NCBI GenBank assembly: GCA_947564645.1
Contig: CANOCU010000020.1
Location: 1-57,483 of the forward strand
Reading direction: 5' to 3'
Source of the DNA: an uncultured Lachnospiraceae bacterium
GTDB lineage: Bacteria > Bacillota > Clostridia > Lachnospirales > Lachnospiraceae
DNA length: 57,483 bases
Program-made: the position numbers and the translations under genes
In this document: piece by piece, positions 28,483 to 36,997 of the stretch
Layout of the letters: the number at the start of each line of letters is the position of its first letter
How positions within the stretch are numbered: position 1 is the first letter of the stretch
The notes under the pieces: generated by a model
Seen by the model: only the letters and a program-made list of their open reading frames with translations
Databases searched by the model: none
What the model was told of the DNA's origin: nothing

Positions 28483-29067
28483 ATGTTGGAGTTTTTATGC
28501 AATCTGGACGGTAATATCTTATTATTTCTGCAGGACAATGTGCGGAATCCGGTGCTGACGCCGATCTTACGGCTGATCACGACACTGGGGAACGGCGGGG
28601 CGGTCTGGATCGTATTGGCGGTTCTGCTGTTGTGTATCCCGAAGACGAGAAAAGTGGGCTGCATGGCGGTGATGGCGCTTCTTGGCACGCTGCTTGTCAA
28701 TAACATGATACTCAAGAATCTGGTGGCCCGAACCAGACCCTATGAGGTGATAGAGGGCTTGACCTATATTGTGATGAGGCCGACGGACTTCTCCTTTCCG
28801 TCCGGCCATGCAGGCTGTTCTTTCGCGGTGGCCTGTATCATGTTCCGCAGACTGCCGCGGCGGTATGGCATACCGGCGCTTGTCCTTGCGATCCTGATCT
28901 CACTGTCCAGATTGTATGTGGGCGTGCATTATCCCAGTGACGTGCTGTTCGGTGTGATCAGCGGCATTCTGATCAGCTACGGGGCGGAAATGCTCGTCAG
29001 CCGACTGTGGAAGAGAAGATACATAGAAGAGACGGAAGCGTCCGGGGCGGATTCCGGAGAAGAATGA
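28483..29067 (+). CDS. PAP2-family membrane phosphatase
   Basis: A 194-residue membrane protein with the full three-part phosphatase signature. KNLVARTRP is motif 1 (K-x6-RP), PSGHAGCSF is motif 2, and SRLYVGVHYPSD is motif 3 (SR-x5-H-x3-D). Five hydrophobic segments surround the motifs, placing the active site at the outer face. Close relatives dephosphorylate undecaprenyl pyrophosphate or phosphatidylglycerol phosphate. Given the glycan genes nearby, recycling of the polyprenyl carrier is plausible but unproven. A radical SAM gene follows 45 bases later on the same strand. Confidence 0.9.
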   Translation: MLEFLCNLDGNILLFLQDNVRNPVLTPILRLITTLGNGGAVWIVLAVLLLCIPKTRKVGCMAVMALLGTLLVNNMILKNLVARTRPYEVIEGLTYIVMRPTDFSFPSGHAGCSFAVACIMFRRLPRRYGIPALVLAILISLSRLYVGVHYPSDVLFGVISGILISYGAEMLVSRLWKRRYIEETEASGADSGEE

Positions 29068-29112
29068 AGCCGTGGGCCGGATGCGGTGTAGTAGAAGGGG
29101 AGGAATTGCGGG

Positions 29113-29982
29113 ATGCATTTTGTAGAGGCCAAGGGTATTTTATCTTCCCATAACGGCATGAACCTGTATCGGGGCTGTACCCATGGCTGTATTTACTGCG
29201 ACAGCCGCAGCGTCTGCTACCAGTTTACCCATGCCTTCGAGGATATCGAGGTAAAGCTGAACGCGCCGGAGCTGTTAGAGCGGGCGCTTTGTTCCAAACG
29301 GAAGAAGTGCATGATCGGGACAGGGGCCATGTGTGATCCGTATATGCATTGTGAGGAACAGCTTCGGCTGACCAGAAGATGTCTGGAACTGATCGACGCT
29401 TACGGCTTCGGGGTTGCCATTCAGACGAAATCGGACAGGATCCTGCGGGATCTGGATCTGCTTGCCAGTATCAACCGCAAAGCCAAATGTGTGGTGCAGA
29501 TGACGCTGACCACTTATGACGAGGCACTGTGCCGTATCGTGGAGCCGCATGTCTGCACGACGGCAAGACGCTTCGATGTGCTGAAGGTCATGCAGGAAAA
29601 TGGCATTCCCACGGTGGTCTGGCTGTCGCCGATCCTCCCTTACATCAACGACACGATGGAAAATATTCAGGGGATTCTGGAGTACTGTGCGCAGGCAGGC
29701 GTGTATGGGATCATCTGCTTTGGCATGGGGATGACGCTCAGACAGGGGGACAGAGAGTATTACTATGCTGCTCTGGACAGGCATTTTCCGGGATTACATG
29801 AGAAGTACCGCCGCCGGTACGGATATGACTATGAGATTCCCAGCGACAGGTCTCGAGAACTGATGTCGTATTTTCATGCCTTTTGCCGGAAGAATGGTAT
29901 TGTAGATAACTATGAGCGGGTATTCGAATATCTGCGCGAATTTCCGGAGAACAAAGGATATGAGCAGTTGTCGCTATTTTAA
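29113..29982 (+). CDS. Radical SAM protein, spore photoproduct lyase-like (SPL) family
   Basis: A 289-residue protein. GCTHGCIYCDSRS places the cluster-binding cysteines at 22, 26 and 29 (C-x3-C-x2-C). MIGTGAMCDPYMHCEEQLRLTR and VAIQTKSDRILRDLDLL are typical of the SPL/Rv2578c radical SAM group. The C-terminal half ends with KGYEQLSLF, a common tail in this group. It binds a [4Fe-4S] cluster and S-adenosylmethionine; the substrate is unknown. Widespread Clostridial copies of this subgroup are not true photoproduct lyases as far as known. GGGGAGG precedes the ATG and a strong terminator follows the stop. Confidence 0.85.
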   Translation: MHFVEAKGILSSHNGMNLYRGCTHGCIYCDSRSVCYQFTHAFEDIEVKLNAPELLERALCSKRKKCMIGTGAMCDPYMHCEEQLRLTRRCLELIDAYGFGVAIQTKSDRILRDLDLLASINRKAKCVVQMTLTTYDEALCRIVEPHVCTTARRFDVLKVMQENGIPTVVWLSPILPYINDTMENIQGILEYCAQAGVYGIICFGMGMTLRQGDREYYYAALDRHFPGLHEKYRRRYGYDYEIPSDRSRELMSYFHAFCRKNGIVDNYERVFEYLREFPENKGYEQLSLF

Positions 29983-30016
29983 GAAAACGCCGTAACTTTC
30001 GCTACGGCGTTTTCTT
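29981..30016 (+). terminator. Rho-independent terminator after the radical SAM gene
   Basis: Arms AAGAAAACGCCGTA (29981-29994) and TACGGCGTTTTCTT (30003-30016) pair perfectly over 14 bases around an 8-base loop. The A-rich 5' and T-rich 3' flanks of the stem would let it work in both directions, also serving the minus-strand gene at 30082. Confidence 0.9.
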
Positions 30017-30081
30017 CGTTACACATCCGTTACAACGGACTCTGTGGCAGATATTTACAGATCATGTAAAAGCTGCCGCGA

Positions 30082-30282
30082 TTACAGATCCAGCCTGGGC
30101 GGCACGTCGATCTCGTCGGAAACATATTTTCCGTTCTTCTTTCGCTGCCTTACGCATTCTGTAAGGAGATATTCAATCTGTCCGTTGACGGACCGGAAAT
30201 CGTCTTCTGCCCATGCGGCGATTGCATCATAAAGCCTGGCAGATAATCTGAGGGGCACCTGTTTCTTGCCTGTATCACCCAT
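30082..30282 (-). CDS. Small Arc-like ribbon-helix-helix protein
   Basis: A 66-residue protein. [20 protein letters not shown] forms the strand and first helix, and [19 protein letters not shown] the second helix, of a ribbon-helix-helix fold. This resembles Arc/MetJ repressors and some antitoxins. The C-terminal 15 residues are a short tail. ATG 30282 is chosen because GGAGGTTACT stands just upstream; the open frame before it shows no similarity. It lies 32 bases downstream of the SPFH gene on the same strand, so they are probably co-transcribed. Its role could be local transcription control or a membrane-complex partner. Confidence 0.75.
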   Translation of the reverse strand: MGDTGKKQVPLRLSARLYDAIAAWAEDDFRSVNGQIEYLLTECVRQRKKNGKYVSDEIDVPPRLDL

Positions 30283-30314
30283 AGTAACCTCCGTATTCGT
30301 TCTTTCACAGCGCC

Positions 30315-31364
30315 TTAGTACAGGCTGCCTGAGTTGACTACCGGCTGCGCATCGTGATTGCCGCACAGGACTACCAGAAGGTTGGAGACCATGGCCGCTT
30401 TGCGTTCCTCGTCCAGTTCAACGGTGTGATTCTCGTGCAGTCGTTCTAAAGCCATCTCCACCATGCCGACCGCACCGTCCACGATCATTTTCCGCGCGTC
30501 GATGATGGCGGATGCCTGCTGTCTCTGCAGCATTACGGCGGCAATTTCCGGCGCATAGGCGAGATAAGTGATCCGTGCCTCGATAACCTCGATCCCTGCT
30601 TCCCGGACTCGCTCCTGGATCTCATCCCGGATCCTGGCGGCTACCACTTCGCTGGAACCGCGCAGGCTGCCTTCATCCGCGATGCCGTCTCCGGTCGTAT
30701 CCACGCCCGGCGCCACGTCATAGGGATAGATGCGGACGATATTGCGCAGGGCGCTGTCGCACTGCAGGGAAAGGAACTCCTTATAGTTATCCACATTGAA
30801 TACGGCCTTGGCAGTGTTGGCGATGCGCCAGGTGACGGCGATGCCGATCTCCACCGGATTCCCGAGACAGTCGTTGATCTTCTGGCGGCTGTTGTTCAGG
30901 GTCATGATCTTCAGGGAAATCTTCTTGCTGGGCGTCTCCTGGGTGGTGACTGCCGTAGCGCCGGCACCGTTTACCTTGTTAACGTCCCCGCTCTGACCAA
31001 GCTTCGTGTGGGAAGCGGGATTGACGCTGGAACAGAACGGGTTGACGAAATAGAAACCGTCGTCCTTAAGGGTTCCGATATAGTTGCCGAACAGGGTAAG
31101 GACCAACGCTTCCTGGGGCCTTAACACCTTGAGTCCGCAGAAGAGGATCCATCCGAGAGCGATGACTAACATACCAAGTACCATGGTCAGCGTAAAGAAG
31201 ATCTCCAGGGGCAGGTAAGAAGAGCCGTCCAGATGATCGAGTGCGACGCCGCTGATCACGACACAGAGGATGGCCGCCGCGTACATCGCCAGGATGCCAA
31301 GCAGTGCGGGGAGTCCGTTTTTCTTTGTTTGAATGATTTTTTCTTCTACATGTTTCTCTTGCAT
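30315..31364 (-). CDS. SPFH/band 7 membrane protein
   Basis: A 349-residue protein. Two membrane helices (about 19-41 and 55-78) are followed by an SPFH (stomatin/prohibitin) domain starting [20 protein letters not shown] near residue 81. The domain runs past [21 protein letters not shown] and the [21 protein letters not shown] segment. The C-terminal helix region (about 275-335) includes [24 protein letters not shown] proteins form large oligomeric cages that organise membrane microdomains and proteases. The double N-terminal helix distinguishes this subgroup. ATG 31364 has GGAGG upstream. It is co-oriented with a ribbon-helix-helix gene. Confidence 0.9.
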   Translation of the reverse strand: MQEKHVEEKIIQTKKNGLPALLGILAMYAAAILCVVISGVALDHLDGSSYLPLEIFFTLTMVLGMLVIALGWILFCGLKVLRPQEALVLTLFGNYIGTLKDDGFYFVNPFCSSVNPASHTKLGQSGDVNKVNGAGATAVTTQETPSKKISLKIMTLNNSRQKINDCLGNPVEIGIAVTWRIANTAKAVFNVDNYKEFLSLQCDSALRNIVRIYPYDVAPGVDTTGDGIADEGSLRGSSEVVAARIRDEIQERVREAGIEVIEARITYLAYAPEIAAVMLQRQQASAIIDARKMIVDGAVGMVEMALERLHENHTVELDEERKAAMVSNLLVVLCGNHDAQPVVNSGSLY

Positions 31365-31563
31365 AGTGATCCTCCATTCCTGATGACCCATGCTGAAGTC
31401 ATCTTTTGCATTTTCAATGCTTTGATTTGAAATTGATTTGATATCATCATGATATCATAATAAATATGAATGTCAAGCACATTCGTGAAAAAGAACCTGT
31501 TTTATTTTCCGGAAGGGTCGTTTATAATAGGAAAAGAAGAACAGGCAGGAAAAGAGGAAAGCT

Positions 31564-32676
31564 ATGTCAGTGACGATCTTTACAATGACCCATAAGAGAT
31601 TTAAGGAACCGGAGGATGCGATCTACGTGCCGCTGCATGTAGGCCGCGCCTGCAGCGAGGACTTTGGCTACGCGGGCGACAACACAGGTGACAACATATC
31701 GGTGAAAAACTGTTATTACGGAGAGCTGACGGGTGTCTACTGGGTGTGGAAAAACGTGCGTACTACGGACTATGTGGGTATCTGTCATTACAGACGCTAT
31801 TTCTGCACGGAGGAGGGCAGGATCTTCAGTGAGAAGGACTATCTGTCGATCCTGCAGGAATATGATATCATCACTTCGAAGAAATTAAAGCTGAATTATT
31901 CCTACTTTGACGGTTATGCCAGCGACTACAATATTTTTGATCTGGTGACGACGGGAGAGGTGATTCGTCAGAAATATCCGGCTTATTATGATGCGTTCGA
32001 GCGTCTGGTGCATGGGAACGGCACCTATTTTGGCAATATGATGGTGACGAGTAAAGCGCTGTACGATGAATATGCGGCCTGGCTTTTTTCCGTTTTTGCG
32101 GAAGTGGAGAAGAAGATCGACGCCTCGCAGTACGATGAATACCACAAGAGGGTTTTTGGCTTTATCTCGGAATTTCTTCTGTACGTCTGGGTGGAAGTGA
32201 AAGGGCTTAAGGTGTATGAGTGCAAGGTCGGTATGACGACGGAGAAATACGAGACGCGCAAGATGAAGCAGCGGCTGTCAGAATTTTTCCGGCAGGGGGA
32301 TCTGGCGGGGGCGAAGGCATATTTTCTGGGCGTTCTGGAGAAAAGGCCGGATGTGCTGATGGAGGCTTCCGATATTACCGGAGAGTTGAAACTGGCCATG
32401 CAGGTGATCGCGGTCTGTGAGCTGGAGCAGCAGGAATACGGGGAGAGTGTGCTTGACAGGATCAGGAACTTTGAGGATCTGATGCATTATTTTAACGGCA
32501 TCAACGAGGCGGTCAACGCCTGTAAGACGGGACGGATCGGTGAACAGGAGATTCGCTTTCTTAAGGAAAACCGCGTAAGCGAGATTGCGATCGAGGCTTC
32601 GGCCAGACTTTTTATTTCTGAGGAAAAAGAGCTGGCCGAGGTTATAGAAACCATCAAAAGCAAGAATGGAGAATGA
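31564..32676 (+). CDS. DUF4422 glycosyltransferase-like protein
   Basis: A 370-residue protein. SVTIFTMTHKRFKEPEDAIY starts the DUF4422 domain. YGELTGVYWVWKN and GICHYRRYF are its central hallmarks, and YDIITSKKLKLNYS follows. DUF4422 proteins occur in polysaccharide clusters and are treated as GT-A-like sugar transferases (relatives of GalT-type enzymes). The C-terminal 130 residues (about 240-370) are extra and mostly helical. A -10-like TATAAT lies at 31523-31528. The stop overlaps the start of the next GT4 gene by four bases, so three transferase genes form one operon. Confidence 0.85.
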   Translation: MSVTIFTMTHKRFKEPEDAIYVPLHVGRACSEDFGYAGDNTGDNISVKNCYYGELTGVYWVWKNVRTTDYVGICHYRRYFCTEEGRIFSEKDYLSILQEYDIITSKKLKLNYSYFDGYASDYNIFDLVTTGEVIRQKYPAYYDAFERLVHGNGTYFGNMMVTSKALYDEYAAWLFSVFAEVEKKIDASQYDEYHKRVFGFISEFLLYVWVEVKGLKVYECKVGMTTEKYETRKMKQRLSEFFRQGDLAGAKAYFLGVLEKRPDVLMEASDITGELKLAMQVIAVCELEQQEYGESVLDRIRNFEDLMHYFNGINEAVNACKTGRIGEQEIRFLKENRVSEIAIEASARLFISEEKELAEVIETIKSKNGE

Positions 32677-33800
32677 AAATGAAGATAATATTCATCATCC
32701 CGAATATGACAGGCGGCGGTACGGAACGCGTAATCTCACTTTTGTCAGATGAATATGTCAGGATGGGGTATGAAGTTGCGATCATGCAGTTTGCAGGCTA
32801 TGAACATGCCTATGAATTAAATACGGCAGTGGAAGATTTCAGTGTTGCTCGAAGATCGGGCGGTAACCCGGTGGTGATGTGGAAAAGACTGACGGCCATG
32901 CGGCGGTACTTTAAACAAAATCCTGGCAGTCGAATTTTTGCGTTCTGTGTTATGGGTGCGGTATTCTCAGCTATAACTACCTGGGGTATGGAACGACACA
33001 TACTGGTGGCGGAACGAAACAGCCCAGACAGCTGCAATGTCAGAAAATTGCGAAACTGGGCATACAGGAAGGCAGATCGGATTACGTTCCAGACTCCTGA
33101 CGGGATCGCTTATTTTCCGAAAAAGATCGCGGATAAGGCAGTAGTGATTCCCAATCCTATAGACGCTTCCGTGCCGGAGAGATATGAAGGAGTGAGGAGT
33201 CATAGAGTGGTAACGGCGGGAAGACTGCATAAACAGAAAAACCACATTTTGTTGTTGGATGCCTTTGCGGATTTTGTCGTGCAATATGATGATTATGAAT
33301 TACACATATATGGGGAGGGCGAGCTGGAGAGAGAGTTAAAGGCCCATGCCGGGAAGTTGGGAATTGCCGATAAGGTTGTGTGGCATGGTTTCTGTGCCAA
33401 TGTCAGAGAGGAAATCAGGGACGCGAGGATGTTCGTATTATCTTCGGATTTTGAAGGGATATCAAATTCCATGCTGGAGGCTTTGGCGATGGGACTGCCT
33501 ACGATTTCTACAGATTGTCCTATCGGAGGTGCAAAAGCTTATATCGAACCGGATAAAAGCGGTATTCTTGTTCCGGTGGGTGACAGGCAGGCACTCGCAC
33601 AGGCGATGGCCAGAGTCGCTATGGATGATGAATTGACGGAGAGGCTGTCAGTCAATGCTGCCCGAATAAAGGACAGGTATTCTGTGGAAAGTATTGCACG
33701 CCGGTTCCTTGCAGCAGCGGATATCAGGGAGGAAACGCAGAATACGGCTGCCACAGGTAAAGCGCAGACGGGAAGAGCGGAAGGAAAGGATGCTATATAA
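32673..33800 (+). CDS. Glycosyltransferase family 4
   Basis: A 375-residue GT-B fold enzyme. IIFIIPNMTGGGTERVISLL (4-23) carries the N-terminal glycine-rich loop. VIPNPIDASVPERY and VVTAGRLHKQKNHILLLDAF open the C-terminal donor-binding domain. SSDFEGISNSMLEALAMGLP holds the E-x7-E motif for the nucleotide sugar. The last 20 residues are a hydrophilic tail rich in Thr, Ala and Lys. It is a retaining transferase working on a cytoplasmic lipid-linked intermediate. It overlaps the DUF4422 gene upstream by four bases and the GT2 gene downstream by one base (TAATG). Confidence 0.92.
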   Translation: MKMKIIFIIPNMTGGGTERVISLLSDEYVRMGYEVAIMQFAGYEHAYELNTAVEDFSVARRSGGNPVVMWKRLTAMRRYFKQNPGSRIFAFCVMGAVFSAITTWGMERHILVAERNSPDSCNVRKLRNWAYRKADRITFQTPDGIAYFPKKIADKAVVIPNPIDASVPERYEGVRSHRVVTAGRLHKQKNHILLLDAFADFVVQYDDYELHIYGEGELERELKAHAGKLGIADKVVWHGFCANVREEIRDARMFVLSSDFEGISNSMLEALAMGLPTISTDCPIGGAKAYIEPDKSGILVPVGDRQALAQAMARVAMDDELTERLSVNAARIKDRYSVESIARRFLAAADIREETQNTAATGKAQTGRAEGKDAI

Positions 33801-34723
33801 TGGAAAACTTTTTGCAGGGGAAACAGAGCAGTATAACGATCATTACGCCCACGTATAACAGAGCGAATCTGCTGCCGCGGCTGTATGAAAGCCTTCTGCG
33901 GCAGAAATGCAGTGATTTTGAATGGCTTGTTGTCGATGATGGCAGCACGGATCATACGGAGAAGCTGATCGCTCAGTACTGTGCGTCAGGAATTATAAAA
34001 ATTCGTTATGAAAAACAAGAAAATGCCGGCAAGCATACAGCGCTCAACAGAGGTATTGCCATGATACAGTCGGAGCTGACTTTTATTGTGGATAGCGATG
34101 ATTATCTGACAGACGACAGTGTGGAAACGATCCTTGCATACCATGAGAAATATAAAGGGATGGAGGGCCTGTGTGGCTACAGCTTCCTGCGCTGTCATGG
34201 GGATGGGCGGGTCAATACGGCATATTTTCCGAAGGATGAACAGATATCCACTTATCTGGAGACAAGGATCAATGGGAATATTGGTGGAGACAAGGCAGAG
34301 ATTTTCTATACGGATCTGTTAAGGCAATACCCGTTTCCGCTGTTTGAAGGTGAGAAATATATGCCCGAGGATGTGGTATGGATGCAGATGTCCGGACCTT
34401 ATAAAATGGTTCATATAAATAAGAATGTTTATATCTGTGATTATTTGGAGGGAGGATTGACCAGAACCGGAAGAAAAATGAAGATCCATTCTCCCAAAGG
34501 TATGGTGCTGCGCTCACGTATTTATCTGCAGAATCCGAACACATGTCTGAAGGTAAAAGTCAAAATGATGCTTCTATATATCATTTATGGTCGTTTTGCG
34601 AAGTACGGTTCTAAAGAGCTGTATCTGAAATCTGCTAACAGGCTGCTTTGGTATATCTGCGTTATCCCTGCGAATTTTCTTTACAGGCGGTGGGCACGGA
34701 CTTTGAAAGACAATGTCGTGTGA
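33800..34723 (+). CDS. Glycosyltransferase family 2
   Basis: A 307-residue GT2 enzyme. SITIITPTYNRANLLPRLYE, WLVVDDGSTDHTEKLI and the metal site FIVDSDDYLTDD are all in place. GNIGGDKAEIFYTDLLRQYP and PEDVVWMQM match the subgroup that adds the next sugar in capsule or teichuronic-like chains. It is last in the three-gene cluster begun by DUF4422 and GT4 and starts inside the stop codon of the previous gene. The following 109-base gap has only a loose CAGGCAGA/TCTGCCTG inverted repeat (34737-34793), which may terminate transcription weakly. Confidence 0.9.
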   Translation: MENFLQGKQSSITIITPTYNRANLLPRLYESLLRQKCSDFEWLVVDDGSTDHTEKLIAQYCASGIIKIRYEKQENAGKHTALNRGIAMIQSELTFIVDSDDYLTDDSVETILAYHEKYKGMEGLCGYSFLRCHGDGRVNTAYFPKDEQISTYLETRINGNIGGDKAEIFYTDLLRQYPFPLFEGEKYMPEDVVWMQMSGPYKMVHINKNVYICDYLEGGLTRTGRKMKIHSPKGMVLRSRIYLQNPNTCLKVKVKMMLLYIIYGRFAKYGSKELYLKSANRLLWYICVIPANFLYRRWARTLKDNVV

Positions 34724-34832
34724 GGGATGAAAGAAGCAGGCAGAACTTGTCCGGCTAACACAGTGAGTGCGCCGGCCGGGCAGACTCTGCCTGATCACAG
34801 ATTACCGCCATAGTAAGTCCGGAAATGCGGCG

Positions 34833-36257
34833 CTAATTGCCTGATAATTCCGTGATCGTGACTAACGGATCTAAGGCATCACCCTTCGCTATGCCCAGAT
34901 AGAGCAGTCTGCCATCTTTCGTATAGCGGAAGAAATAGCTGCTGTAGACGAAGTTATCGTCTTCGCTTTCGCCTGAGAGCAGCACCAGTTCCGTGAAGCC
35001 GTCATCCACATTCAGATCGAACAACGAGATCTGATCCATCGGGTAACCGGTGGATACTTTCTGAAAGACGTCATTGCACTGGTCGGTGAAATCGACATCG
35101 TCAATGGAAAGGTGCAGCAGGGTCGTGTACGTATCATCTTCCTCTGCGACCGTTTCCGTGCCAAAGAGGATCGTCTCTTTCTCGCCGTCTCCGTTTAAGT
35201 CGAAGCTGTTTGCCGTGCCGGTCAGAAGCTTCATGGCTGTCCGGTCCGCATAGGTGTAGCTTTCATTGAAACCCATGCCTGCCAGATCCGTGTAAGGAAT
35301 GATAAATTCGATCGTTCCGGCAGCGTAAGGTCCCAGTGCGTAGGGATCGCTGATAAAAGTCAGGCCGGAGGTGGACAGATACCATGCGCCTTCGGCATAG
35401 AGCACGGTTTCCAGGGACACGCCCGCGAGCATGTCTTCGGAGAACATCCGCATCTGGTAGGCTTCCGTCTTAGCCAGGGCCTGGTTAAAGGCCAGCGTAT
35501 CTTCATGGAATGCATCGGCGTCATCGCTTAAGTCGGCAAAGGCGATCTGTTCTCCGGTCTTTGCATTGTAATTGACGCCCTGTGTGGTGTAGTTGCCATG
35601 TGCTCCGCCGGTGAAGCTGTAGAATGTGATGGTAAAGGAAATGACATTGCTGTCAGCTCTTTGCACGCCGAAGGTCATGTCATCATAGTAGCTGAGGAAG
35701 GGGTACTCGGATCCGTCTTCCAGATTGTATTCATACCCTTCTTTGGCCCATTCTTTCACTTCCGTGTTGGCCGTAAAAGAATCGATCCGGGAGCGGATGT
35801 CCGCATTGATCTTTCCGGCAGCGTCATCATTCCCCTCTATGGAAACAACCGGATAAGCGTAACTGGTGGTGCAAAGGATCGTGCCGTCATCGGCGGTGAG
35901 GTCTTCTTCTTCGCGCTGCATCTTAATCTGAATGTGGGAAGGAAATACGCTGACAGTCGTGTCGGTTTCCGGATCACTGTCCTGTGTACCGGTCTCTGTG
36001 TCTGCGCCGGCAGCATTGTTTTCGTCCGTGGCGTTTTCTGCATTTTGTCCGGTGCTTTGATTCGGTGCCGGATCCTGAGAGGTGTCCGGCGTCTGCCCGG
36101 AAGTATCGGTCTTAGTGGTGTTGTCCTGCGAGATATCTGTTTCGGAAGCATCGGGCGTATCCGTGCCGGCCCCACAGGCGCATACAGCGCAGGAAAGCGC
36201 GGTGCATAACAGGACCGTGCAGAGTTTATCGGGTATTGATCTTGTTTTCTTTTTCAT
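34833..36257 (-). CDS. Lipoprotein with RsiV-like (DUF4163/DUF3298) extracellular domain
   Basis: A 474-residue secreted lipoprotein. The signal peptide ends at a lipobox with Cys28 (AVCAC). A Thr/Asp-rich linker of about 85 residues follows. Residues about 115-330 resemble the PdaC/RsiV module (DUF4163 plus DUF3298), with SFTGGAHGNYTTQGVNYNAK and DPYALGPYAAGTIEFIIPY as hallmarks. The final 140 residues have DLNGDGEKETILFG and DLNVDDGFTELVLLS, resembling calcium-binding or FG-GAP-type repeats. In Bacillus, RsiV's matching domain binds lysozyme and controls SigV. Here the domain sits on a separate lipoprotein encoded divergently from an ECF sigma gene. ATG 36257 has GGAGGAG upstream. Confidence 0.75.
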   Translation of the reverse strand: MKKKTRSIPDKLCTVLLCTALSCAVCACGAGTDTPDASETDISQDNTTKTDTSGQTPDTSQDPAPNQSTGQNAENATDENNAAGADTETGTQDSDPETDTTVSVFPSHIQIKMQREEEDLTADDGTILCTTSYAYPVVSIEGNDDAAGKINADIRSRIDSFTANTEVKEWAKEGYEYNLEDGSEYPFLSYYDDMTFGVQRADSNVISFTITFYSFTGGAHGNYTTQGVNYNAKTGEQIAFADLSDDADAFHEDTLAFNQALAKTEAYQMRMFSEDMLAGVSLETVLYAEGAWYLSTSGLTFISDPYALGPYAAGTIEFIIPYTDLAGMGFNESYTYADRTAMKLLTGTANSFDLNGDGEKETILFGTETVAEEDDTYTTLLHLSIDDVDFTDQCNDVFQKVSTGYPMDQISLFDLNVDDGFTELVLLSGESEDDNFVYSSYFFRYTKDGRLLYLGIAKGDALDPLVTITELSGN

Positions 36258-36365
36258 AAGCTCCTCCTTGTTCACAAACATGACTCAGTATGACATGATA
36301 CCCCAAGAATAGCAAGACGTTAATGTCAAATGATGCAACAATGATGCAAGTTTATTTTATGACGG

Positions 36366-36393
36366 TGTAACCTTTTTCATACGCAGGCAGTCT
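36366..36393 (+). promoter_or_regulatory. Putative ECF-sigma autoregulated promoter
   Basis: TGTAACC at 36366-36372 and GTCT at 36390-36393 are 17 bases apart. This fits the AAC/GTC pattern of ECF-dependent promoters, about 60 bases before the sigma gene. It suggests the sigma factor activates its own operon. Confidence 0.5.
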
Positions 36394-36451
36394 AATCTAT
36401 GAAAACAAAACCGGTGCGCAACGGCAGACGAAAGGAAAGGGAAAGACGAAA

Positions 36452-36997
36452 GTGAAAGAGGATACGATCCGGCTTGTGAAAAAAGCCGTCAAAGGAAGCA
36501 AATCCGCTTATGGAGAGCTGATCGCCGAATATCAGGTTTACCTGTATAAGACCGCCTTTTTATATGTAAAGAATGAGGCGGATTCGCTGGATGCGGTGCA
36601 GGAATGTGTGACGAGAGGACTGCTGGCGATCGGAAAGCTAAAGGAACCGCAATATTTTAAGACATGGATCACAAGGATCCTGCTCAACTGTATCTGGCAG
36701 GATAAGAAGCAGACGCAGACGGTATCTTTAGATGAGTATCGGGAGAAGGGCGTGGAGAATTATCTGATCGAGGAGAAGGTGGATCTCTACGATGCCATCG
36801 ATTCCCTGAAGGAGCAGTATAAGACCGTAGTCATACTGTTCTATTTCCAGGAATTGAAGATCAGGGAGATCGCCCGGATTATGAACATTCCGGAAGGAAG
36901 CGTGAAGGTGTATCTGTACCGGGCCAAGAAACAGCTGCGCCGGCAGCTTGAGGGTGGACAGGAAGAAAATGAGGAGGAAAGACGCTATGCAAAATGA
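36452..36997 (+). CDS. ECF-type sigma-70 family RNA polymerase sigma factor
   Basis: A 181-residue sigma factor with region 2 (about 8-75: SAYGELIAEYQVYLYKTAFL, DSLDAVQECVTRGL) and region 4 (about 115-165). Region 4 contains LPL-type LKIREIARIMNIPEGSVKVY, the helix-turn-helix for the -35 element. It begins with GTG after AAAGGGAAAG. The stop overlaps the ATG of the DUF4179 gene by 11 bases, the usual arrangement of sigma and anti-sigma. Size and layout match the SigV/SigO-like ECF groups of Firmicutes responding to envelope stress. The signal is unknown, although an RsiV-like lipoprotein is encoded next to it. Confidence 0.92.
   Translation: MKEDTIRLVKKAVKGSKSAYGELIAEYQVYLYKTAFLYVKNEADSLDAVQECVTRGLLAIGKLKEPQYFKTWITRILLNCIWQDKKQTQTVSLDEYREKGVENYLIEEKVDLYDAIDSLKEQYKTVVILFYFQELKIREIARIMNIPEGSVKVYLYRAKKQLRRQLEGGQEENEEERRYAK

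Noticed and set aside
29113-29982. Radical SAM gene considered as a natural-product or lantibiotic maturase
   Set aside because: Motifs fit the SPL-like group; no SPASM domain and no precursor peptide nearby.
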